Positions 35,049-42,847 of a stretch of DNA of 42,847 bases are shown here, one piece after another (the stretch's first letter is position 1; each line of letters begins with the position of its first letter). Under the pieces are notes generated by a model. The model was not told where the DNA came from, made no database searches, and saw only the letters and a program-made list of their open reading frames with translations. The translations under genes were made by a program, and so were the position numbers. Source of the DNA: Nostoc linckia z4 (GTDB lineage Bacteria; Cyanobacteriota; Cyanobacteriia; Cyanobacteriales; Nostocaceae); the NCBI RefSeq assembly GCF_002608075.1, contig NZ_LAHA01000070.1:1792-44638 (forward strand), in the 5' to 3' direction.

Positions 35049-36227
35049 ATGAATTTTAAAATTCCTTTAGCATGGCTACAGCTAGCCCAGCAAAAAGTTC
35101 GTTTAATAGTAGCTGTAGCCGGGATTGCTTTTATTGTGCTGCTAATGTTTGTGCAACTTGGTTTTCAAGATGCTCTTTATTCTAGTGCAACGGCAGTACA
35201 TCAAAATCTCAAAGGAGATTTATTTTTAGTGAGTTCGCAATATAAATCTTTGACCTCAAATCAAAGCTTTTCCCGGACTCGTTTGTATCAAGCTTTAGGG
35301 TTTAATGGCGTAGAGTCTGTTAGCCCTATGTATTTGCAATTTGCCAAATTAAAAAATCCGGTAACTGGGGAAAAATATTCAATATATGTTATTGGTTTTG
35401 ACCCAGGTAAACCAGTGATGAACATTCCAGAAATTGAGCAAAATTTAGATAAGCTCAAAATTCCTGATGTTATGCTTTTTGACAGAATGTCTCGCACGGA
35501 ATTTGGCCCCATAGCTGAACAATTTGATGCGGGAGATACAGAACAGACAATTGAAATATTTCCCTTTAATTCATTAATTGGTTATAAAGTCAGGATTGGT
35601 GGCTTATTCAGTTTAGGGCCTTCCTTCGGGGTAGATGGTAATTTGGTTGTCAGTGACTCAACTTTCCTAAGGATAAATCCCAACACCCGTCCAGCAGATA
35701 TGATTGATGTCGGTTTGATAACCCTCAAACCTGGTAGTGATGCACAAACAGTGCTAAAAGATTTGCAAGCAAGTTTGCCAAATGATGTGCAGGTTTTTAC
35801 ACGCCAAGGCTTTATTGATTTTGAGAAGAAATATTGGTCTGTGAGAACGCCCATTGGTTTCATACTTAACCTAATGTTGACAATGGCTTCTGTTGTGGGT
35901 GTAGTAATTGTCTATCAAATTCTTTATAGTAATATTGCTACACAGTTCGTTGCTTATGCCACATTAAAAGCCATAGGTTATGCCAATAGATATCTGTTGA
36001 ATGTGGTATTTCAACAAGCTTTAATTCTAGCAATTTTAGGTTATATTCCAGGCTTTATTACTTCTGTATTGTTATACGATTTTGCAATGGAGGCAACTAA
36101 ATTGCCAATCATTATGACTGCTAACAATGCAATATTGGTCTTAACATCAACAGTTTTAATATGCATCACTTCCGGAGGACTAGCCATCAATAAACTCCGT
36201 TCCGCAGACCCAGGAGATATTTTCTAA
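35049..36227 (+). CDS. hgdC: HgdC, DevC-like ABC exporter permease
   Basis: 392 aa. A first membrane helix (about 15-40: VRLIVAVAGIAFIVLLMFVQLGFQ) precedes a large periplasmic domain (about 45-265), then three more helices (about 270-295, 320-345, 355-380). This is the MacB/FtsX-like layout of DevC permeases. ATRSADPGDIF-like endings (here LRSADPGDIF) are typical of DevC. It forms the inner-membrane part of the exporter with HgdB. No ATPase gene follows, so the nucleotide-binding subunit must be encoded elsewhere, as reported for hgdBC in PCC 7120. Confidence 0.88.
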   Translation: MNFKIPLAWLQLAQQKVRLIVAVAGIAFIVLLMFVQLGFQDALYSSATAVHQNLKGDLFLVSSQYKSLTSNQSFSRTRLYQALGFNGVESVSPMYLQFAKLKNPVTGEKYSIYVIGFDPGKPVMNIPEIEQNLDKLKIPDVMLFDRMSRTEFGPIAEQFDAGDTEQTIEIFPFNSLIGYKVRIGGLFSLGPSFGVDGNLVVSDSTFLRINPNTRPADMIDVGLITLKPGSDAQTVLKDLQASLPNDVQVFTRQGFIDFEKKYWSVRTPIGFILNLMLTMASVVGVVIVYQILYSNIATQFVAYATLKAIGYANRYLLNVVFQQALILAILGYIPGFITSVLLYDFAMEATKLPIIMTANNAILVLTSTVLICITSGGLAINKLRSADPGDIF

Positions 36228-36406
36228 GGAAACTTCTAAATAAAGAAATATCTAACTCTGTGGTGTGGGCGTTTCGCCATAGGTATCTAACAACTGACAA
36301 GATGTCCAACCCACAAGATTAGACAATTTATTTTTTGGTAATCCTTTGCACTTCTGTGTGATATCCAAGCAAAACTTGAATCCAAAATTGGTACAAATTT
36401 CCCTCT

Positions 36407-37411
36407 ATGAACTTCAAAAACCAAACTCTCCTGATTACCGGAATTAATGAATTTGTCGGCTTGCGTGCAGCCGAATTAGCCATCGCGCAGGGAATAAAAG
36501 TTCGTGGATTACAAACTTCTAAAGAACAGAACAAAACAGCCCTAAATTTAGGTATTGAAGTTATTACTGGTAACATCGCTGACCCTAATATTGCTCAAAA
36601 AGCTTGTCAGGGAATAGACGTTGTTTTACATACAGAACAAATGGCCCAAGAAGCCGGCCCAATTAATCATTTTCGAGAAATCAATGTTAACGGTGCTGTT
36701 AACATTGCGAAAGCTGCAAAGCAAGCAGGGATTAGCACTTTTGTGCATCTTTCCAGTGTCATGGTTTATGGTTTCAACTACCTTGATGGCGTTACAGAAA
36801 CCGACACACTTTCTAATGACAACAATCCTTACTGTCAAACAAAAATAGAAGCAGAAACAGCACTTCTAGAATTAAATAATCCACCAGATTTTGGGATTAT
36901 TATTATTCGTGCCGGTGATATTTACGGCCCTGGAAGTATTCCTTGGATAGTCAAACCAATTTTGATGATGCGCCAAAAATTATTTGCATATCCCAACGAT
37001 GGTAAAGGAGTCATCAATCATGTGTACATAGATAATCTAATTGATGGCATCTTTCTAGCGATAGAAAAACAGACTTACGGAGAAATATTTAATATCACCG
37101 ACGGACAACAAACTTCATGGAAAGAGTATTTCATGCGCTTAGCAGCAATGGAAAACTTACCAGCACCTCTTTCATTACCAAAAGATGAAATGAAATTGTT
37201 TTTAAAGCTACGCGCCCAAGGACAAAAATTATTTCGGAAAAAAGCCGATATTTTACCGGAATCTGTAGATTTTATGACTCGTCCCTATGCGTGTTCCATT
37301 GCTAAAGCCCAAACTTTGTTAGATTATAAACCAATAATTGACCTCGAAGAAGGTATGCAGCGTACACATGAATGGCTGCAACAAACGGAGATTGAAAATT
37401 TAGTGAAATAG
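36407..37411 (+). CDS. hgdA: HgdA, NAD-dependent epimerase/dehydratase family protein
   Basis: 334 aa, extended SDR. The N-terminal Rossmann motif reads LLITGINEFVGLRAAE, so the middle glycine of GxxGxxG is replaced by Glu. Other features: VLHTEQMA after strand 4, the LSSVMVYG Ser, a YCQTKIEAE Tyr-Lys pair, IIRAGDIYGPG, and NHVYIDNLIDG. It may change the sugar configuration or the hydroxylated chain; the reaction is not known. Mutants of the Anabaena homolog (all5345 as I recall) are affected in the glycolipid layer. Lies 180 bp after hgdC in the same direction. Confidence 0.82.
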   Translation: MNFKNQTLLITGINEFVGLRAAELAIAQGIKVRGLQTSKEQNKTALNLGIEVITGNIADPNIAQKACQGIDVVLHTEQMAQEAGPINHFREINVNGAVNIAKAAKQAGISTFVHLSSVMVYGFNYLDGVTETDTLSNDNNPYCQTKIEAETALLELNNPPDFGIIIIRAGDIYGPGSIPWIVKPILMMRQKLFAYPNDGKGVINHVYIDNLIDGIFLAIEKQTYGEIFNITDGQQTSWKEYFMRLAAMENLPAPLSLPKDEMKLFLKLRAQGQKLFRKKADILPESVDFMTRPYACSIAKAQTLLDYKPIIDLEEGMQRTHEWLQQTEIENLVK

Positions 37412-37429
37412 GGGAGTAAGGAGTGAGGG

Positions 37430-37503
37430 GTTAGGAGTTTGGAGTTAGGAGTTTGGAGTTAGGAGTTTGGAGTTAGGAGTTTGGAGTTAGGAGTTTGGAA
37501 TTA
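37430..37503. repeat. 14-bp tandem repeat GGAGTTAGGAGTTT
   Basis: About five units of GGAGTTAGGAGTTT, i.e. alternating heptamers. A second array of CTGACTT/CTGACTC heptamers lies at 37580-37626. Both are in the spacer between hgdA and the glycosyltransferase gene. Confidence 0.88.
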
Positions 37504-37699
37504 GAAGAATAGAAAATTCAGTAAGTGTGTTATTGCTTCTTAATTACCCTGAAATTATTTCACTTGGGTATCAAATTATTCTGACTTCTGACTCCTGACT
37601 TCTGACTTCTGACTCCTGACTTCTGATGTTGCATTTGACTAACAATTATTTGCAATTAAGTTTAAAATAATCGACAGATTGTGTGAATACTTGTTTGAT

Positions 37700-38683
37700 A
37701 TGAGTAGCAATCAGCCACGATTGAGTATTGGATTACCTGTATACAATGGTGAAAAATTTCTTCAAGAAGCCTTAGATTCTCTGTTGGCTCAAACCTTTGA
37801 AGATTTTGAATTAATTATTTCAGATAATGCATCTACAGATAAAACTGAGCAAATTTGTAGAGCATACGCCAACAAAGACCAACGTATTCGTTACTACCGT
37901 AATGAGCATAACATTGGTTGCGCTCGTAACTTCAATCGTGTTTTGGAGTTAGCTTCGGGTGAGTATTTTAAATGGGCAGCTTATGACGATTTACATGCCC
38001 CTGATTTTATCAGTAAATGTGTTGAAATACTCGATAGCGACCCTACCATTATTTTGTGTCACACCCAGGTGTATTTTATCGACGAACAAAGAAAGTTTCT
38101 CCAAAACTACAATATTAAACTCAAAACAGATTCTCTAAAACCACAAGACCGCTTTCACGAATTACTAGCTAAACACCTATGTTATCAGTGCTATGGCGTA
38201 ATTCGTACTACCGCTCTCAAAAGAATACCACCTATGGGTGGTTATGGGAATGCTGATGGAATTTTTTTGTTAAGGCTTGGTCTTCTGGGTAAGTTTTATG
38301 AAATCCCAGAATACTTGTTTTTTGCTAGAAGTCATCCGCAACAATCAATGAGTATGTTTTTCCCCGATTATTTGTTGGTTGCAAACAATAATCAAGCATC
38401 TTCATTTACTGAATTACCTGATTTTTATAGCTATACAGTGTGGTTTGATTCTGCAAAGCAAGGAAAAATTTTATTCCCCCATTGGAGAATCTTATGGGAG
38501 TATTTCCGATCCATTTGGTGTAGTCCTTTAAGTTTGTATGAGCGCTTATGTTGTCATAGAAGCTTACACCAAAAGTTAAAAGGCACAGAATATTTGTTAC
38601 TGAAAGATTTGCTCAAAGTTTTGCAACAACTTGCATTAAGTTGGCAAAATACATCATTTTCAGAACAAAAAATCACATTTTGA
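37700..38683 (+). CDS. Glycosyltransferase family 2, soluble
   Basis: 327 aa from the ATG at 37700 (MSSNQPRLSIGLPVYNG); a TTG at 37679 would add seven. GT-A fold: SIGLPVYNGEKFLQEALDSL, nucleotide-sugar ISDNASTDKT, a metal-binding acidic pair in AAYDDLH instead of a strict DxD, and an RTTALKRI segment. There is no membrane helix. It should transfer a hexose from a nucleotide sugar. In this island it may modify the glycolipid or the envelope polysaccharide; the acceptor is unknown. Confidence 0.8.
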   Translation: MSSNQPRLSIGLPVYNGEKFLQEALDSLLAQTFEDFELIISDNASTDKTEQICRAYANKDQRIRYYRNEHNIGCARNFNRVLELASGEYFKWAAYDDLHAPDFISKCVEILDSDPTIILCHTQVYFIDEQRKFLQNYNIKLKTDSLKPQDRFHELLAKHLCYQCYGVIRTTALKRIPPMGGYGNADGIFLLRLGLLGKFYEIPEYLFFARSHPQQSMSMFFPDYLLVANNNQASSFTELPDFYSYTVWFDSAKQGKILFPHWRILWEYFRSIWCSPLSLYERLCCHRSLHQKLKGTEYLLLKDLLKVLQQLALSWQNTSFSEQKITF

Positions 38684-38712
38684 ATTCAAGAATAACAGTA
38701 ATATTGAAAAGT

Positions 38713-38757
38713 AAAAAGAGAAGCCTGAAAAATCAAATTTTTCATCTCTTTTTATTT
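38713..38757 (+). terminator. Rho-independent-like hairpin after the glycosyltransferase gene
   Basis: AAAAAGAGA ... TCTCTTTTT forms an outer stem around an inner TGAAAAAT/ATTTTTCA stem with a three-base loop, followed by ATTTT. Placed 30 bp after the stop codon at 38683. Confidence 0.6.
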
Positions 38758-38824
38758 TGAACTTGTGAATTTTGATTTGGTGTTTTTTTGAATTTACCAA
38801 ACTAACCATTTTCACGACAAAAAT

Positions 38825-39292
38825 ATGCTGAAACTATCTCACTTATCTTACTTTTTGTTTGCTACTTTAATAGGCATTAGCTTTGCAAAATCAGTGAACG
38901 CTGAACCAACAGCAAAACTGAATATTGTAGTCAATGGAATCCGTCACCAAAAAGGTGAGATTTGCTTCCGAGTTTTTGGGGGTGAAAAAGGATTTCCCAT
39001 GAGTAATACTAGTGAAGTTAAAAGTGGCTGCGCTAAGATTACAGGTTCTTCTGTAACAAAAGAATTCTCTGGTTTAAAACCAGGGACTTATGCTGTTGCT
39101 GTAGTTGACGATCAAAATGGCGATCGCAAACTCAATAAAGACTTTTTTGGTATTCCTACAGAAGGTTTTGGCCTTTCCAAAAATCCAACTGTATCCATAC
39201 AAACAGGCACACCAAAATTTCGTGATGCCAGTTTTGTAGTGAACAAAAATACCACAGTCAACATTAGGATGAAATACTCTTTGGATTCATAA
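38825..39292 (+). CDS. Exported DUF2141 protein
   Basis: 155 aa with a signal peptide (about 1-26, cleavage after VNA). The mature part is a single beta-sandwich DUF2141 domain: LNIVVNGIRHQKGEICFRVF, a Cys pair, LKPGTYAVAVVDDQNGDRKLNKDFFGIPTEGF split over two strands, and a FxVNKNTTVNIRMKY end. DUF2141 proteins are periplasmic or surface proteins of unknown role. It lies between glycosyltransferase genes of the glycolipid island, so an envelope function is likely, by context only. Confidence 0.8.
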   Translation: MLKLSHLSYFLFATLIGISFAKSVNAEPTAKLNIVVNGIRHQKGEICFRVFGGEKGFPMSNTSEVKSGCAKITGSSVTKEFSGLKPGTYAVAVVDDQNGDRKLNKDFFGIPTEGFGLSKNPTVSIQTGTPKFRDASFVVNKNTTVNIRMKYSLDS

Positions 39293-39299
39293 AGGCGAG

Positions 39300-39430
39300 T
39301 AGGGAGTGGGGAGTGGGGGAATAAAAAAGACAAGGGAGACAAGGGAGACAAGGGAGAATAACTCCTAACTCCTAACTCCTAACTCCTAACTCCTAACTCC
39401 TAACTCCTAACTCCCCACGCCCCATTCCCT
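39300..39430. repeat. Composite STRRs between DUF2141 gene and glycosyltransferase gene
   Basis: GGGAGTG units, then three GACAAGGGA units, then about nine TAACTCC heptamers. The last two blocks repeat in the same order and orientation as at 34932-35010. Confidence 0.88.
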
Positions 39431-39446
39431 ATTTTCGGAGAATTTA

Positions 39447-40706
39447 ATGGAAGATTTGGCAATATTTCTGTCTAAGTCTTTGATGGGTTGGCTGGTTATT
39501 CAGGTGTGTTTAACGCTAATCTTTCTTTGGTATGTGCGCTCATCTCCAAAAACTTTATTATCAGATGAGGAGTTGCCTAAAACAGCAGTAATTCTTTGCT
39601 TGCGGGGAGCAGATCCGTTTTTACCTAGTTGTTTGCGATCGCTCTTAAATCAAAACTATCCTAATTACGATCTCAAGTTAGTTATTGATAGTCAGGAAGA
39701 TCCAGCTTGGAAAATTGCCAGCGAAACTATTATAGAACAAGAAGCGACTAATGTTCAAATCAGTCCTTTGAGAATAGTACGCAATAATTGTAGTCTCAAA
39801 TGTAGCTCTTTAGTGCAAGCTGTCCGTGAGTTGGATGATTCCTATAAAGTAGTTGCTTTAGTAGATGCTGATACTGTAGTTCATCGCAATTGGTTGCGAG
39901 AATTAGTCAGTCCTCTAGGGGATGCTAATGTTGGAGCCACAACCGGTAATCGTTGGTATGCGCCAACAGGTAGGCATTGGGGATCTTTAGTACGATACAT
40001 AGGCAATGTATCGACAGTAGTCCAAATGTTTCTCTTCCAAATTCCTTGGGGCGGAACTTTGGCTATGAAAACAGAAGTGCTTCACCAAACAGAACTTTTA
40101 GATAAGTGGGCACAAGCTTTAAGTGAAGATTTCATGATTCATGATGTCCTAAAAATACATGGATTAAAAGTTAAGTTTGTACCTTCTTTACTCACAGTTA
40201 ATCGTGAAGAAATTGAATTAGTCAACTTACTTGATTATCTCAAGCGTTTAATACTTTGTTCTCGACTTTATCACCCGCGTTGGTTGGCTATAGTTAGTGA
40301 AGCTGTTTCTAGTATTCTGTTTCCCACTACAGTGATTATGCTAATTTTAGATTCATTGTTAGAAGCAAAATGGGAAGCAGCATCTCTATTATTTGTTTGC
40401 TATAGCGTCTACATTGTCGGATTACTTTTGCTGATGCTCGTCTTGGAGCTAGGCATACAGCAAGTGGTTCGTTTAAATGACCAACCAATAACCAAATTAT
40501 CAGCCCCTACCATCGCTAAAATGTTAATTGGCATTCCGCTAACACAATGGGTTTATGGCTTAGCAATGCTATCGTCTCTGTGGATTTCAACAGTCACCTG
40601 GCGCAGTATCAGCTATCGAGTTCGAGGAGCTTGGAATATTCGCTTAGTAGAATATCGCCCTTATCAATGGTTGGATCAGCCTATTAATAGCAAAATTTCT
40701 CTTTGA
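39447..40706 (+). CDS. Membrane glycosyltransferase family 2 (ceramide-glucosyltransferase-like)
   Basis: 419 aa. An N-terminal helix (about 12-32) is followed by a GT-A domain: ILCLRGADPFLPSCLRSLL, ALVDADTVVH (DxD), GNRWYAPTG, WGGTLAMK, SEDFMIH (catalytic acid region) and an RLYHPRW segment at the usual place of Q/RxxRW. Three or more C-terminal helices (about 275-300, 308-335, 355-385) follow. Processive or lipid-linked GT2 enzymes such as GT21 glucosylceramide synthases have this layout. A lipid acceptor is plausible in this island. The overall role is unproven and may differ from HglT. Confidence 0.8.
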   Translation: MEDLAIFLSKSLMGWLVIQVCLTLIFLWYVRSSPKTLLSDEELPKTAVILCLRGADPFLPSCLRSLLNQNYPNYDLKLVIDSQEDPAWKIASETIIEQEATNVQISPLRIVRNNCSLKCSSLVQAVRELDDSYKVVALVDADTVVHRNWLRELVSPLGDANVGATTGNRWYAPTGRHWGSLVRYIGNVSTVVQMFLFQIPWGGTLAMKTEVLHQTELLDKWAQALSEDFMIHDVLKIHGLKVKFVPSLLTVNREEIELVNLLDYLKRLILCSRLYHPRWLAIVSEAVSSILFPTTVIMLILDSLLEAKWEAASLLFVCYSVYIVGLLLLMLVLELGIQQVVRLNDQPITKLSAPTIAKMLIGIPLTQWVYGLAMLSSLWISTVTWRSISYRVRGAWNIRLVEYRPYQWLDQPINSKISL

Positions 40707-40707
40707 A

Positions 40708-40824
<117 letters not shown>

Positions 40825-41558
40825 TCGGGTCTTTATTTAAACAGGGTCTACTTTTAAATTCTTAGTTTTTTGAAAATTAGGTTTTATTTTTAAATCCTAA
40901 ACTATTGCCTGTTAAGAGTTTACCGTTCTCTTTTGAAAAAGTCCACTTCTCAATTTTGACCAAGTTTAACTAAGATAAATAGATGGTCAAACTCTAATAA
41001 AAAGAGACTTCCAATTGATTGACCATTGCCCATTGCTTACTCTTTGCTTTAAATATCAACTAGGCTCTGAAAACTATCAGCCTAAACATTAATTAGTACT
41101 TGATTTATATTAACTTATTTTTATTAGACTATATTAATTATAATCCTTGTCAAGCGATACACATTAGTTCATTTTTGGTCAAGGATTATAAAATATATTA
41201 AGGGGAATTTTGACTGAGAGTTTTTAGTGTTGTAATAATTTCTGATTAAGGGTCAGAAAACTCATTTTTATCATCTCTAATTGAAAATGATTCTAAATGT
41301 GTAAATCCTCAGAGTAACTATATTTTTGGGAATTGTAGAGCCAAATAGTCAGGATATTGTAAGAAAAAATTCATCAGTAGTCTGACTTCAGAATGAGTCA
41401 AAAATCAGATTTTATAAAGCTTAATTCTTGTCAATTAAGCTTACATAAAATATTCTAAATTCTGACTTCTGAATTCTGAATTCTGACTTTTCATGAAACA
41501 TTGCTGCGTAAATCCTAAGTTCAAAACCAGCATTTTCGTGAAATAATTCATTTTTGAT
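40825..41558. other. Gene-free leader region of hglT with an inverted repeat
   Basis: About 730 bp, A+T-rich, no gene. TTATAATCCTTG (41138-41149) and its exact complement (41180-41191) form an inverted repeat with a 30-bp loop; it may be an attenuator or operator. TCTGAATTCTGAATTCTGAC repeats lie at 41460-41485. The hglT promoter must be here; none is certain. Confidence 0.5.
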
Positions 41559-42806
41559 ATGACTAAACAACGACTCCGCATTGCCCTATTTACCGGATTG
41601 TATGCTCCTTTCTTAACTGGAGTTTCCGTGGCAGTACATCAACGAGTTCGTTGGTTGTTACAACAGGGACATGAGGTTTTTTTGATTCATCCACAAATTA
41701 ACGATCGCTACCCTAAAAATGTTGGCGATCGCCCCATGCTAGGATTAAATGAAATTCAATCTTTCCCTAACTTAACTACTTACGCATTCCCCACAAAACC
41801 ATTAATCTTTTACAAATCTCTTCCCCAACCATTGCACTATCGGCATTGGAGTGATACCAAGCTGTTAGAAAAGTTTCAGCCTGACATTATAGTGGTGGAA
41901 GAAGCACCACAAATGAGAGGTTTATACTCACTTTTCTTGCAAGGTTACGGTCGCCCTGTGGGAACACAATACGCAAGACGAACAGGTACGCCAATAATAT
42001 CACTTTTCCACACTGATATTGTTGAGTACATCAAATATTACTTTGGCAATAGATTCTTTAGTTTAATTCGTCCAATTATTCCCATTTTGGTGAAACAATT
42101 TAGCAAATCTTATGACTTCAATTTCTTTTCTTCTCAAGAACAATTGAATAAATACAAAACCTTCAAATGCCAACGTGCTGAATATCTTGCTTATCAAGGT
42201 ATAGATTGCGAAAAATTTCACCCGCGTAATATTTGTTATGACCCAATTCCCAACGACAGCAGACCAACTTTGTTGTTTGTTGGACGCATTACTGCGGAAA
42301 AGAATGTCAGCCAACTAATTGATATATATCCACTCATTGCAGCCAAAATCCCTGATGTCCATCTGGTGATTGTTGGTAGTGGCCCCCAAGATGAAGAAAT
42401 CCGTCAGCGTGCCCAAAAATATGCATCGGGTATCACCATCTGGGGTGAGTCCCACGGTTCGGAACTTTTAGGTTGGTTTGCGAGGGCAGATATTTTTGTT
42501 AACCCCTCCATCACCGAAAACTTCTGCACTACAAACAACGAAGCTTTAGCCTCTGGAACCCCTGTAATTGCTGTGATTGCACCTTCAACCTCAGAACAGG
42601 TAACTCCTGGTTATAACGGCTTTTTGGCTCAACCCAACAACCCAAAAGACTTTGCCCAGAAGGTGATTGCGATTCTAGAAAACCCCGACTTGAAAGCAGA
42701 AATGACCACACAAGCCCGACCTTCCATAATCGATTTTGATTGGTCAGCATGTATGGAAAAATTTGAAAACAAACTCTATCAAATCGTTAAGGAGAATAGG
42801 GATTAG
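41559..42806 (+). CDS. hglT: HglT, family 4 glycosyltransferase for the glycolipid head
   Basis: 415 aa, two Rossmann-like halves (GT-B). The N-terminal half starts with RIALFTGLYAPFLTGVSVAVHQRVRWLL. The C-terminal donor half has LLFVGRITAEKN, VGSGPQDEEI, LGWFARADIFVNPS and the EX7E motif in ITENFCTTNNE, then ALASGTPVIA. It is expected to attach glucose to the HGL alcohol, as shown for HglT (all5341) of Anabaena PCC 7120. There is no membrane helix, so it probably works at the inner face of the membrane. It ends the island in this window; STRRs follow. Confidence 0.88.
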   Translation: MTKQRLRIALFTGLYAPFLTGVSVAVHQRVRWLLQQGHEVFLIHPQINDRYPKNVGDRPMLGLNEIQSFPNLTTYAFPTKPLIFYKSLPQPLHYRHWSDTKLLEKFQPDIIVVEEAPQMRGLYSLFLQGYGRPVGTQYARRTGTPIISLFHTDIVEYIKYYFGNRFFSLIRPIIPILVKQFSKSYDFNFFSSQEQLNKYKTFKCQRAEYLAYQGIDCEKFHPRNICYDPIPNDSRPTLLFVGRITAEKNVSQLIDIYPLIAAKIPDVHLVIVGSGPQDEEIRQRAQKYASGITIWGESHGSELLGWFARADIFVNPSITENFCTTNNEALASGTPVIAVIAPSTSEQVTPGYNGFLAQPNNPKDFAQKVIAILENPDLKAEMTTQARPSIIDFDWSACMEKFENKLYQIVKENRD

Positions 42807-42847
42807 GGCATGGGGCATGGGGCATAGGGCATAGGGCATGGGGCATG
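42807..42847. repeat. STRR array GGGCATG/GGGCATA, cut by window end
   Basis: Five heptamers of GGGCAT(A/G) immediately after the hglT stop, running to the window edge. Confidence 0.88.

Noticed and set aside
37430..37626. Tandem repeats considered as a CRISPR array
   Set aside because: Units are contiguous 7- or 14-bp repeats without unique spacers and there are no cas genes; these are STRRs.

Overview
The window comes from a filamentous, heterocyst-forming cyanobacterium of the Nostoc/Anabaena type. Evidence: a complete heterocyst glycolipid (HGL) island, HIP1-like GCGATCGC octamers, heptanucleotide tandem repeats (STRRs) between genes, dispersed 'cctctgcg' repeats, and COP23 and WD40 families typical of these organisms. 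Gene symbols rest on recognised protein families and on the gene order I recall from Anabaena sp. PCC 7120; no database search was run.

Left part (1-11.4 kb), accessory genes. The window opens inside a minus-strand group II intron that interrupts a SAM-dependent methyltransferase gene. The intron boundary is supported by matching EBS1/IBS1 and EBS2/IBS2 sequences. Its 5' end carries a 230-nt tandem duplication. A plus-strand, translationally coupled set follows: a COP23-domain protein, a trypsin-like protease, and two near-identical exported trypsin-WD40 fusion proteins made by tandem duplication. Next come a small inverted-repeat element beside a broken parE-like toxin gene, a Ser/Thr kinase with a membrane segment and a C-terminal domain I take to be PsbP-like, an OmpR-family response regulator, an alpha/beta hydrolase, a 55-aa membrane protein and a 67-aa conserved protein.

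Central part (12-31.3 kb), glycolipid assembly. hetI (phosphopantetheinyl transferase) converges with a hetN-type short-chain dehydrogenase. Two tandem Cys-containing membrane-anchored paralogs of unknown function follow. The minus-strand synthase is hglE (KS-AT-ACP-ACP-KR structural half), hglD (KR catalytic half-DH), hglC (KS-chain-length factor-AT-like), a PfaD-like flavin enoyl reductase (called hglA) and hglB (ACP-thioester reductase). This domain set resembles a polyunsaturated-fatty-acid synthase. It should build a long-chain polyhydroxylated acyl chain and release it reductively as the fatty alcohol. HetI would load the phosphopantetheine arms.

Right part (31.3-42.8 kb), export and glycosylation, divergent on the plus strand. 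A 2.3-kb gene-poor region contains a good candidate NtcA promoter and a possible 14-codon leader ORF. It precedes hgdB and hgdC (DevB/DevC-like membrane fusion protein and permease, without an ATPase gene) and hgdA (NAD-dependent epimerase). Then come a family 2 glycosyltransferase, a DUF2141 exported protein, a membrane family 2 glycosyltransferase and the family 4 glycosyltransferase hglT, which would add the sugar head. The transporter would deliver the finished glycolipid to the heterocyst envelope.

Most of the island matches a described pathway. The less ordinary signals are the duplicated intron end, the protease-WD40 duplication that carried the tail of its neighbour, a HetN without the RGSGR pentapeptide, a ketoreductase split between HglE and HglD, intergenic-type repeats inside the HglC and HglE linkers, and the unknown paralog pair inside the island.
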